In this document: in pieces, positions 1 through 9,421 of the stretch
Layout of the letters: each line of letters begins with the position of its first letter
Numbering within the stretch: the first letter of the stretch is position 1
Position numbers and translations under genes: made by a program
Assembly: GCA_003049465.1 (NCBI GenBank)
Contig: PYSS01000014.1
Span: 372,001 to 436,000 of the forward strand
Source: Magnaporthiopsis rhizophila
Taxonomy: Eukaryota > Ascomycota > Sordariomycetes > Magnaporthales > Magnaporthaceae
DNA length: 64,000 nt
Reading direction: 5' to 3'
Notes under the pieces: generated by a model
Database searches by the model: none
The model's input: the letters and a program-made list of their open reading frames with translations, nothing else
Told to the model about the DNA's origin: nothing

Positions 1-428
1 TCCGCGTGGCCAGCAACCCGGCCAGCCAGTGGCGGCTGCGCGAGCTGTCTCTCCGCATCGAGCTGGGCGCGGCGGCGACCAACAAGCAGGACCGCGTCTA
101 CCTGATGGAGCGGTACGACGGGCCCGGCCCCGCCATGCTGAGCAACCTGCGTTTCAACGTGCTGGCGTCGAACCCGACCATCAAGGGTACGCGCTACCTG
201 CAGCTGCGGCTGCTGCCGCGGTCGAGCAAGGGGTGGATCGACATGTCGACCGTGACCGACATGAGCTTCCTGCTGTCGTTGGTGAATGTGAACAGCCTAC
301 CCGAGCGGAACAGGCAGCTTATTGTCAAGAGCTGGGCCGACTACATCACAGAGCAGGGGATCATCACGACGGTGGACAATCGCGACACGCTGGTCACTGT
401 GGTGGACAGCAGGTTCACAACTGCGTAA
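1..428 (+). CDS. 3' end of an unrecognised protein-coding gene (partial at window edge)
   Basis: An open frame enters from the left edge (codons in phase with position 3) and ends at TAA 426-428, giving about 141 residues of a C-terminus. The start lies outside the window; the GTG at position 6 is an internal valine. The segment is soluble-looking, with alternating basic and hydrophobic stretches (for example RELSLRIELG and RYLQLRLLPRSSKG) and no membrane segment or catalytic motif I recognise. GC-rich codon use matches the neighbouring real genes. It converges with the membrane-protein gene downstream, with only about 58 bp between the stops. I do not recognise the family. Confidence 0.6.
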   Translation, partial: RVASNPASQWRLRELSLRIELGAAATNKQDRVYLMERYDGPGPAMLSNLRFNVLASNPTIKGTRYLQLRLLPRSSKGWIDMSTVTDMSFLLSLVNVNSLPERNRQLIVKSWADYITEQGIITTVDNRDTLVTVVDSRFTTA

Positions 429-486
429 TTCTGCAAATACTGCCTAGCTAGTAACTGGAATACGAATCTCTGAGTACACACGCCCG

Positions 487-2445
487 TCAAACCTCCAACG
501 TTCGGTTCATATGCCCCTGACACCCCGTCTTCTCGCACTCCCTAACAGAGAACCTCGTGTGGTCATCGGCCCGGGGAAACCGGTCCTCGCAGCTCCACTT
601 CTCGTCCGCCTGGTGCGCCGGCTCGAAAATCATGCGGAACAGCTGGATCGCCGTCATGGCCTTGAACTGGATCAGGTTCTTGCTGCGCCGGAGCTTGGAG
701 GCGCCCACGCTGATCAGCGTCTCGACCAGCACCAGAAACACCAGGATGGACGTCAGCGCTATCAGGCCGGTCAGGGAAAACGTCAGCACGTCCGGGCTCG
801 TGATGACAAAGTCGCCGGATCCCGGCGCCGGCAGGCCGCTGGCGTCGCGCAGCAGGTTCGGCCAGCCCGCGTTGGACGCGTACATGGTGGTGTCGGCAAA
901 CACGTTCTTGGTCGCCACGTAGCTGCCCAGGATCAGCCGTTCCATGTCGCTGGTGATGCTGGATGCGCCCGCGTCGATGACGCCGTTGGGGCTCGTGGTG
1001 CGCGACCGCAGGGCCGAGTCGCCGCTGGCGTTGCCGAGCTTGACGATGAGCGGGACCGACAGGGCCGCCTCGAGGACCTTGAGCAGGATCTGCCCGATCT
1101 GGATCCCCGGCAGCCGTTTGAGATCAAACACGGAGTTGACCGTCTGGTCGCCGTACGTCCACGTGTCCTTTTGCCAGCAGGACAGGACGGGCCTTCTGCG
1201 CTTGATCCAGAAGCCGGCTTGGTAGGGCGCCCTCGGCGCAGGGCCTCGCGTCTCGGTTGCATACCAGGGGTTTGAGCCCATGGAGATGCTGGCTCGATGG
1301 GCCGACCAGATGACGACGGCAAACGTCATGTTTCCGGTCTTCACATACTGGGGGCCTGCATCCGCAGGCATCAGGAAGCTGGCCTTGGGCGCGTCGGCGA
1401 TGCTGACATTGTCGATGGGAATGGAAAAGTTGAGCTTGTTGTCCCACAGCGAGTACAAGTCGGCGGTCGGCCGTTCCTCGAGCAGCCAGCCATACTCCGT
1501 CACGCAGGTGCCGTTGACCTGGAGGTTGATGATGGACCCCCGCTGCAGCCCAAAGTCGATCCCCGACACGCTGTAGCTGTACGTCACGTTGTGCATGGGC
1601 TCGGTGCCGTTCCACGGCTTGAGCGTGGTTGTCGTCATCTGGATCTTGGGTCTGATCGTGGGTCCGGCGGCTTCTACGCTTCCCAGGGCGCGCATGACGG
1701 CAGGTGCCTTCAGGCCGAAGTTCCGAAGGTTGCCGGCGGGGTCGACATCACCCTCGGACGGCACCGGATAGTAGACCGAGTCCGGGTCCGCTGGGGCGAC
1801 GGAACCGAGCACCACGAGGCCGGGCACGACGACGCCCAGTGCCTTGTCCCCGCCGTACACGATCAGGGCTATGAGGGTGAGCAGCAGACCGTATGCGCAG
1901 TCCCGTTTCCACGAGCTAGGCCTAAACGGGTATTTGGTGTGGTCGGGACCGGATGGCTGGGGTGTGGTGGACTGTGCAGACCCTGTCTCTGGCGACTCGG
2001 TCTCTTTGCTTGTTGGCGAGGTTGTTTCCGTGGCTGTTTTCTTCGTCTCGGCTGCCGGTGGCGGGGCTGGATTGTCTTCTTTCGGCTTCCCGGTTGGTTG
2101 GTCACCCGGCGACTGTCGTTGCTCTTTGGGTGGCGAGAAGTAGTGCCATGTGTAGAGCGTCATCTCCTTAAAGGCAGAGAAAGGATCGTTGCTGTTCCAG
2201 AGCGTGATGAGGGCAGCATATCTGCGCCGGAAGGGTCGATCTTGGAACAGCACGGTGAAGAAGATGAAGATATTCCATAGGAGCGTGAAGATCAACCCCA
2301 TGGCGACAGAGATGGCCGACGACACCAAGACACCCTCCCTGGCACTAAACGCAATGGCCCATCTTTCGCCGTCTGGGGTGGGCATGTGGAAAGGGGTAAG
2401 CAGCATGAACGAGTGCTTTGTGGGCGGCACGTTGAGGTCCGACAT
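487..2445 (-). CDS. Fungal multi-pass membrane protein, function unknown
   Basis: A single-exon gene of 652 residues. The N-terminus is cytosolic-looking, then comes a long hydrophobic stretch at about residues 38-67. A Pro/Thr/Glu/Ser-rich, disordered linker covers about 105-170. Two close hydrophobic segments follow at about 184-198 and 203-216. A large middle region of about 300 residues carries several N-x-S/T sequons (NGTE, NVTY, NGTC, NFSI, NVSI, NMTF) and two cysteines, so it is probably lumenal or extracellular. A last strong membrane segment lies at about 560-590, followed by a charged tail. This layout is common among uncharacterised ascomycete plasma-membrane proteins; I know no defined function. 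It is transcribed towards the partial gene on its left and divergently from the fasciclin gene. Confidence 0.8.
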   Translation of the reverse strand: MSDLNVPPTKHSFMLLTPFHMPTPDGERWAIAFSAREGVLVSSAISVAMGLIFTLLWNIFIFFTVLFQDRPFRRRYAALITLWNSNDPFSAFKEMTLYTWHYFSPPKEQRQSPGDQPTGKPKEDNPAPPPAAETKKTATETTSPTSKETESPETGSAQSTTPQPSGPDHTKYPFRPSSWKRDCAYGLLLTLIALIVYGGDKALGVVVPGLVVLGSVAPADPDSVYYPVPSEGDVDPAGNLRNFGLKAPAVMRALGSVEAAGPTIRPKIQMTTTTLKPWNGTEPMHNVTYSYSVSGIDFGLQRGSIINLQVNGTCVTEYGWLLEERPTADLYSLWDNKLNFSIPIDNVSIADAPKASFLMPADAGPQYVKTGNMTFAVVIWSAHRASISMGSNPWYATETRGPAPRAPYQAGFWIKRRRPVLSCWQKDTWTYGDQTVNSVFDLKRLPGIQIGQILLKVLEAALSVPLIVKLGNASGDSALRSRTTSPNGVIDAGASSITSDMERLILGSYVATKNVFADTTMYASNAGWPNLLRDASGLPAPGSGDFVITSPDVLTFSLTGLIALTSILVFLVLVETLISVGASKLRRSKNLIQFKAMTAIQLFRMIFEPAHQADEKWSCEDRFPRADDHTRFSVRECEKTGCQGHMNRTLEV

Positions 2446-3681
2446 CTTGGCAAGCGCTGCTGCAGGGTTCTGGTTGCTGTTGAGGTTGATCGGACGCCAG
2501 GGTTGTGCCGTGCCGAGCCCGGCCCTACGACTTATATCCTTCTATGCCGTCTGCCCAAGCGAGGGGAAGGCTTCACGCAACACATGGTTATAGACCCAGG
2601 TTGGCCACAGCATGGTGGGCCATACAGGTCTGGTGGCGTTTTGGGCCTCGTTCTGGCCAGCTGCCATCCATTCTGTGCCCAATCCTCGATGGGTGCCTCG
2701 GGCGGAATGGACAAAGACTCAGCCCATTGAGCCTCCGGAATGCCAAACAGCTGCCGGCAGTTGTCAGCGGCTATACACGAAATGCAGTTTGCGGCTGGAC
2801 CGGGTAGCAAAGGTTGCATTCTTTGACCGAGTTGTATGTGCCTCTTCGGACTCTGAGTCGTTAGGTTAAGCGAGCCAAGCATAGCTCCCAGCCTGTAAAG
2901 CTTTCCTTGCACGTGGGACATCGGGTTGCAGGCGCCACCGAGCATCTGGCCCCATCCCCGAGTTGCCCAGACGAGTTTGTCCAATAAAGGGCCGGATACG
3001 TGGTCACGATGGAGTGGAAGCAGCATGGCTTGTCACCTTCTAACTCGTTTCGTTACCAGCTCCCGTGCATGCCCCTCGGGCCGAGATGTGCACAGAGCCT
3101 GCCCACTAAGCTCGTTGGGTTTCGAGGCCGAGGAAAAGCGGCTTTTCCCCGCCCAGTAGTATCGACGGTATGGTGAAAAAGATGGTCTTACGACAACGCA
3201 GCTCCGTGGCGCAGAGCCAGTGCGGTGTTCACCACCTGCCATCCGGGACGGCGGCGGGGGTAGGCCGCCACAGTTGGCGAACTAGGACGGTTTTGACAGA
3301 TGTGCACATTTGGGCAAATAGAAAGACGTCGGAGCGCCACAAATCTGCGGCTAGTCACGCCAAGCAACCGGGATAGCTTCAGCTCGGGCATGGACAGGTG
3401 GACCCTACGACTAGATGACGTGGCGAGAGCCTCACTGGAAGATGGCGCCGGATATCAGATCGGCTGTCGAGGGCAGGCTGCGGCGGGAATCCGGAGGTGG
3501 AACTTCCGCAAGGATATCGTCGCTACACAATTCAGTACCGGGCCATGGGCTTATATCTAGGCCATCAGTTGTTTGATATTATGGACGTAGGAACGGAAAG
3601 CAGGCAAGCAGGCACAGGTTACACATTGTCAAACAGCAGAAAACGGTCTTCTCCAACTTGCTCGCATCCCCTGCTGCCACC
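2446..3681. other. Intergenic region between divergent genes
   Basis: About 1.2 kb separates the membrane protein (-) and the fasciclin gene (+). Only short overlapping ORFs on both strands occur here, none with a recognisable domain. It presumably holds both promoters. I see no RNA gene or repeat. Confidence 0.5.
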
Positions 3682-4832
3682 ATGAGGCTGCACACTCCGA
3701 CCCTTCTCGCCTCCTTCGCCTCCCTGGCCGCCGCACAGTCAGGCTCGCTCCAGCAAGTGCTTGATCAAGGCGGGCTTACTGACTACGCCGATCTGCTACA
3801 GAGGGTGAACTCTCCTCTCCTAACATCAGGCAACAACCTCATCGTCTACGCCACCATAAACGCCGCGTTCGACGACAACAACTCCACCATCAAGCGCCGT
3901 GATGAAGCGGACGAAGCCGCGGCCACGGCGGCAATTCAAGCCTCCAACAGCGAAGCACCAGCGAGCACGTCAAAACGGGACACCAGCAGTCTCGGAAGCA
4001 GTCCCGGAAGCAGTCCCGGATGCGGTCCCGGGGTCTCGCGGGTGACGTTGCTCAACGACCCTCGCTGGGTGAACCTCGGCCCCGGACGCAATCAGACCGT
4101 CGTGGAGAAGCAGCTGCCCTCGTCGGCTGGACCCGTAGTCATCGCCGGCTTCGGCGACGGCATCAGGGTGACGGGTGCCGACCTTCCTTTCGACCGCGGG
4201 GTGGTTCGCCCCATCGCAGAGTACGTTTATACTGCGTCCCTGTGCACGCTTTGTGTCGGAACTGACAAGGAGATAGCTTCTTCAAACTGCCGGGGACCGT
4301 GTCGCAAACCCTCCCGTTTGTGGGAGCCGAAAAGTTCAAGGCCGCTCTGGAGAAAGTAGGCATTCTCCCCGGCCTTGACAACACGACCGCCATCACCGTC
4401 CTCGCGCCCAGCGACAGTGTTTTCGGCAAACTCGGCAACGCGACTGCCGCCCAGCTGAAGCAGCACATCATCGTTGGCCGGGTGGTTTACAGCACGCAGT
4501 TCCGTGATGGCCAGGTCTTGCCCACACTGGGCGGCGGCTCGGTGACCGTCTCGGTGCAGGGCGGCGTCATCAGCGTCGGCGGGGCGCGGATCGTGGCGAG
4601 CGATGCCATCATCAAGAACGGTGTCATCCACACCATTGACAGGGTATGTGAACTCGACTCCTCCGCCAGGAATAGGAAAAAGCTGACGCATGAGCAGCCC
4701 CTGACCCCGGCGACACCCACCACTCCGGTGCCTTCGACTGTCCCAACGGCGGCCGGCGCTACGCTGAGGCCGCTGGCATGGCAGCTGGCTACGGCTTTCG
4801 GCCTGGTGGCTTTTGTCGGGCAAATCTGGTAA
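3682..4832 (+). CDS. Secreted/GPI-anchored fasciclin (FAS1) domain protein
   Basis: Predicted exons are 3682-4220, 4277-4643 and 4698-4832 (introns of 56 and 54 bp), giving 346 residues. The start has a GCCACC context and encodes a signal peptide ending near Ala18. Two FAS1 units follow. The first covers about residues 20-178 and contains a Ser/Gly/Pro-rich insert with short SSPG repeats. The second covers about 180-300, with the family-type strings FFKLPGTVSQTLPFVG, ITVLAPSDSVF, QHIIVGRV and DAIIKNGVIHTIDR. A Pro/Thr linker (TPATPTTPVPST) leads to a hydrophobic C-terminus without a charged tail, which suggests a GPI-attachment signal. Both splice joins restore FAS1 residues exactly (VRPIAD|FFKLPG and TIDR|PLTP). 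FAS1 proteins act in cell adhesion and the cell wall. Intron 2 is a multiple of three without stops, so retention would still leave an open frame. Confidence 0.85.
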
Positions 4833-4944
4833 TGAGAGCAGATAATGATCACGTAGGAAGGTAGGGGAAAACGGCAGGGCTGGAGTTTTAATTCCGTATA
4901 CTGGACGAAGGCGAGATGGGCTTAATTCTGTGATCTTGGTGATT

Positions 4945-4945
<1 letters not shown>

Positions 4946-4978
<33 letters not shown>
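4946..4978. repeat. 33-base poly(T) homopolymer
   Basis: An uninterrupted run of 33 T residues lies about 115 bp after the fasciclin stop codon. It could be a simple expansion or the A-tail of an old retroposed sequence (poly(A) on the minus strand). No retroelement coding sequence or target duplication is evident around it. Confidence 0.9.
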
Positions 4979-4979
<1 letters not shown>

Positions 4980-5784
4980 GAGTATTATTGCGAATTCTAA
5001 TCGTGGCCTTACCAAGGCCATCGGCGGGACGAATGTGAACACCGTTGACCTGGTGGCAAGCCGTCGATATATTTTACACAGGTACCAGAAGGTCCCGAAG
5101 AAGTGCACGAAACGGCGAATATTTCTAGTCGCACGAGCAGGGAAACCTGGTACGCCAAGCCTACCTTTGCCAGCTGTCCCAAAACCAGCAGACAGCTGCG
5201 AGGTGACATTCTGGGCTGGCGGCCCGCTCCTAAGGATGAAAATTCACAGGGACTTTAGGCACGAGCACAGCTGCCAACAGCTGGAACGGCCCGAACGGCA
5301 AAGCATGGCGACGTCTGGGCACGGCCGCCGGAGCAAATCGCAAGCGAATGCGAGGCGAACTTGAATCTGGATCTGCCGCGACAAAATCTGGACGAGAGAT
5401 TGGCGCTGCCAAGAAGCACGGCATTTTTCTGGATGAGACGGGTCGAGACTCGGTTGTCTTACAACGACGGACGCTTCTCAACCGCCACTTTCCAGCCGGT
5501 ACCTAGCTGCCAAAGACCGATTTACAGTGCCCATGACTTGTGACTGCTGCGCTCCGTCCGATCTTCGATACCCGTCGTTTCATTAAGCTCAAGATAAAGT
5601 TCCAAGCTTCCACGTTCTCGCAACTCTAGTCGAATCCCGTATAAGCTACTTTGGTCCGCGGCAAGGCGAGAGCAAGCGCAAGGTTGCGGGGCATATAACC
5701 CTCGGCATGCGGCCGCTAGAAAAGGGGTAGCAACGGACCAGTCGCTTTTCCGTCCACCAAAGCATAATCACCCCAGGGGACAAG

Positions 5785-7618
5785 ATGGACGGGATCCTCT
5801 CGCTGGAACTCCGCGCCCGGGTGCCGCTGGTCGCCTTTACCACGCTGCTCCTCTGCGCCGCCTGGCTGACCCCGCATATCCGGCGCCGACGATCGCTCGC
5901 CAAGCTGCCACTGTACGGCGCCGAGCTCGGCAACTACGCGCAGCGCGAGATTGCCTTCTGCAAACGCAGCGTCGAGATCTACCACGACAGCTACCGCAAG
6001 TTTGAAAACACGGTGTATCGACTGACGACGAACGATGGTTAGTCTACTTTAACCGGGTGGCCACGCCAGGGGCAGCTGTTAATAGCAAACAGGCGAAAAG
6101 GTCATCATCCCGCCGGCGTTTCTGTCGGAGCTTCGGAACCTCCCAGACGACGAGATTGACAACGTCCAGCCGCTGAAGCAGGTGAGGCTGGTGCTGGCAT
6201 GAGCAGATGTTTGGCTGCGGTAGTAACAAGAGTGAGCAGAGCGTGGAGTCTCGGTATACTGGCATCATGGTCGGTGACCATGCCAACTTCATACCACATG
6301 TCATACGCGCCGATCTGACGCGGAACTTGGGTTCGTGCCGATCCTACTGCCGCTATGCATCGTGTGCTGACAAATCTAGCCCGTATCAACCCTGTTCTAT
6401 GCCTCGAAGTCGAGCGTGCCGTCGCCGAGACGTTCCCACCGACGGACGACTGGACAAGCCATGCGGTCGAGTGCAAGCTGGCCGAGGTGGTCGCCACGGT
6501 CTCTGGCCTCATCTTCATGGGGCCGGAGCGCTGCCGCGACCCCGAGTACCTGTACCCGGCCGTCCACTACACCAAGCAGGTCATGCGAGCAGTGCGTGCC
6601 CTCAAGCAGTGGCCGAGATGGCTGCGACCCCTGGCCAGCCTGTTTATGCCCGAGCTGCGGCGTGCCGAAGCGCACCGCGCCCGCTTCAAACGCTACATGA
6701 CCCCGATAGTCCACGACAGGCGCGAGCGCATGGCGCGCGGCGAGGCCGTGCCCGACGACATGCTGGGGTGGATCCTGGCCCGCGCCGAGACCCAGGGCGT
6801 GGCGGACGACGAGATGGCTTCAATCCAGTTGGGGCTGAGCATGGCGGCCATCCACACAACGACCAGGGCCGCGACGCACGTGTAAGCGGTGCTGGGAATG
6901 GATGCCCCTCCTGCCTGCTGTACTAACGCTGCTTGTAGGCTGCTTGATCTCGCGGCACAGCCCGACGTCATCCCCGCCCTGAGGGAGGAGATCCGGACGG
7001 TGGCGGGCGAGAACGATGGGGTCATGACCACCAAGGCGCTGTTCCAGATGAAGCTGCTGGACAGCGTCCTCAAAGAATCGCAGCGCATCAACCCGACCGG
7101 CCTTGGGCGCTTCGTCCGACGGGTGCTGAAGCCGCTCGTGTTGTCGGACGGCACGCAGATCCCGGCCGACACCACCATCGAGGTTGCTTACGGCTCCATG
7201 ACCAAGGACCCGGCAATGTTCCCGAATCCAGAGGTTTGTTTGTCAGCGCCAGATGCACAGCTAGAGCGAAGCATCCGCTAATGCTGAATCACAGAAGTTT
7301 GATGCGTACCGCTTCTACCGACTCCGCACAGGCGCCGACGTCGACTCGGACCCCAAGGTGGGCATCACACGGGAGCAGTGCCAGTTCGTGTCGGTCACCA
7401 GCACGGACATGGGTTTCGGGTACGGTCGACACGCCTGCCCGGGACGTTTCTTCGCCGCCAACGAGATCAAGCTGATCGTCGCGCGTCTGCTGCTCGACTA
7501 CGACATCTCCATGCCAGAAGGGCTGGTAGGGCGCCACGAAAACAAAGTCTTTGGCGCCGCCCTGGTCCCCAAGCCCGACGCGGAGCTGAGATTTAGAAGG
7601 ACGAGAGATGGGCGCTAG
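5785..7618 (+). CDS. Cytochrome P450 monooxygenase (fungal terpenoid-oxidase-like)
   Basis: Predicted exons are 5785-6037, 6093-6181, 6240-6330, 6380-6881, 6939-7233 and 7295-7618, encoding 517 residues, the usual P450 length. The N-terminus has a membrane anchor (about residues 13-30, then a basic RRRR stretch), placing it on the ER membrane. The I-helix region reads AAIHTTT, and the ExxR motif is KESQR (E358, R361). The PERF-like region reads FDAYRFYRLR. The heme-binding loop is FGYGRHACPG with Cys458 as the iron ligand, followed by RFFAANEIK. That last string is typical of fungal P450s related to gibberellin/ent-kaurene-type oxidases, so a hydrophobic terpenoid or fatty substrate is plausible but not shown. 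Intron 5 has a perfect TACTAAC branch site. The gene converges with the deaminase-like gene, about 70 bp between stops. No terpene synthase or polyketide synthase lies in this window. Confidence 0.92.
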
Positions 7619-7688
7619 TGCGAGTGTGAGTCTGTAAAGGGGATGTGCCTTGTTCTGTATATTTGACTGCAACCGAACTTCAGCCACA

Positions 7689-9104
7689 TTATTGCTTTCT
7701 CCATCCGTTCTTCGCATCCTCGGCGTCCTGTGCCGCCTTCTGGTCCTTCAGCAACTGCAGCGCATCGGCCTTTGCTTTCTCGGTCGCCTCTCTCTGCAGC
7801 CGCTCGATCTCCCGCTGGTTTTTCAGGTTGGGGAATTTATCCTGTTCCAAAGTCTTGCCGAAGAAGGAATAGTTTGGGTTCTTCCCCGTGCCGACATGGA
7901 TGAGGTATTGGCAGTTGGGGCAGGGTCCTTCCTGGTACTCGAACACGCAGCCCCAGCGCGCGTCGTCGTAGAATTTCCTCGTGCCCGCCTCGGACGCCAT
8001 CCTCTTTGCGTCCTTGTCCCAGAGGAACTCGCACTTGAGCGCGATGCCGCGGAGGTTTCTCGCGTTGTACCTCCAAGTGCTAAGACCAGGAGGACAGTCA
8101 GTTCTGTAGGTACGTGATTAAGGGGCACGTCTGCACTTACTCCCAAAACATGTCGATGAATGGATACGTCTCGGCGCAGTTCCCCCAGGGCGGTGGGTCT
8201 ACATTCTCCCTGTCCTTCGCGCGGAACTCCTTACCCCTGAAGACTCTAAAGGCAACACGGTTGTTGCGTCTCTGCGTCAGCACGTTGAACCGTGCATTCC
8301 GGATCTGCTCCAGCCAGGTCCCCGTGTCGCTGCGGGCGGCCCGCTCGCCTCCGAGCGAGGCGCCGAGCCTGTACCAGCCGCTGGTGACGTCCCAGGTGCA
8401 CTGGAACATGGTGGGCATGGCGGACATCCCGTCGGGCCACACGACGGTGCCCAGCTCGCTGCACCACTGCGCGTACATTGCCAAGAGGGGCAGGTAGAGG
8501 TTGTACTTGTTGGCCTGGCTCGCCTTTGCCGGCCCCAGCAGGCCCAGAAACAGGCCCAGCATGTCATACTGGTTGAAGAGGTGGATGCCGCCCGCCTCGA
8601 AAGGCATCACGAAGCCCGCGACGGTGAACTTGGACTCGCCAAGCTCTTTCTCGGTGCCTAACCAGTTCGGGACGTAGCTGCGGCTGATGTGCTGCGACGG
8701 GAGCCGTGCCCACGCGCCGTTGGCATCGTATTCCTTGCCTTTGGGGAGACTGCCAGCCGGATTTGTCAGTCACGAGGGCAGAGAGATGGAGATCGACACG
8801 CTCACCTCAGGGCGCGGATCCAATCCGCCAGTTCCGCCAGCTTGGGCTTGACGGACTTGTCTCCCTGTCCCCAGAGCACGGGGTTTTCGGCCACCTTGTA
8901 CAGCCATTGGATGATCTAGATAGGCAGAGAAGTGTTGGCATGTGGTGCAAGGTTCTGCCAACGACCGGCTGGACTCACATCGTCGCGGTCCCATGAGTAC
9001 GCCTCGCGAATGTCCAGCGAATTCAGCTCTTCGAGCTTTTTCGTCTCGTTCAGCTCGACAAAGGCGTTGAGTGGCGCCAGCACTGGGTTTGCCGCGGCAG
9101 ACAT
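7689..9104 (-). CDS. Uncharacterised protein with deaminase-like CAE and PCxxC motifs
   Basis: Predicted exons on the minus strand are 9104-8979, 8915-8806, 8749-8141 and 8079-7689, encoding 411 residues. An in-frame ATG at 9125 would add seven residues. The C-terminal part contains G-N-C-A-E-T (Cys270, Glu272) and, 62 residues later, G-P-C-P-N-C (Cys335, Cys338). This pairing resembles the H/C-A-E plus P-C-x-x-C zinc site of the cytidine-deaminase fold. The spacing is longer than in simple cytidine deaminases but not unlike some divergent fungal and bacterial deaminase families. The N-terminal 260 residues are Trp-rich and unrecognised, and the C-terminus is a charged helix (QREIERLQREATEKAKADALQ region). 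There is no signal peptide, so it is probably intracellular. Substrate unknown; the deaminase assignment is inference from motif pairing only. Confidence 0.7.
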
Positions 9105-9421
9105 GGCTGATGTCTCGCGACGCAAAGCTCGCGATGCCCTTGTGTGAGTACCGGGCTGTCGAAAGGCTGTACGGAGACTGCGCCTTTATCCCGCTGGTCC
9201 AGCCTGTCCCAGTCCCGACAACCTGCGTCGGCTAGTTCCGTTCAGCTGGTGTCGTAGGTATCCAGCGGACCATGTACCTGTACGTCCCATCCAGACAGGG
9301 TTAGCGGGGATACGAGACTGCACCTGCCAGCTGCAATGCACCTTTCAGCTCGCTGCGGGCCTCGGACCTGGCCTGGAATGGAAGGCCGCTCATCGATAAA
9401 TGCATAAGATATAATGTGGTA

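Noticed and set aside
511..2280. Long plus-strand ORFs opposite the membrane protein
   Set aside because: Antisense shadows of a GC-rich gene; Arg/Gly/Pro-biased with no domain.
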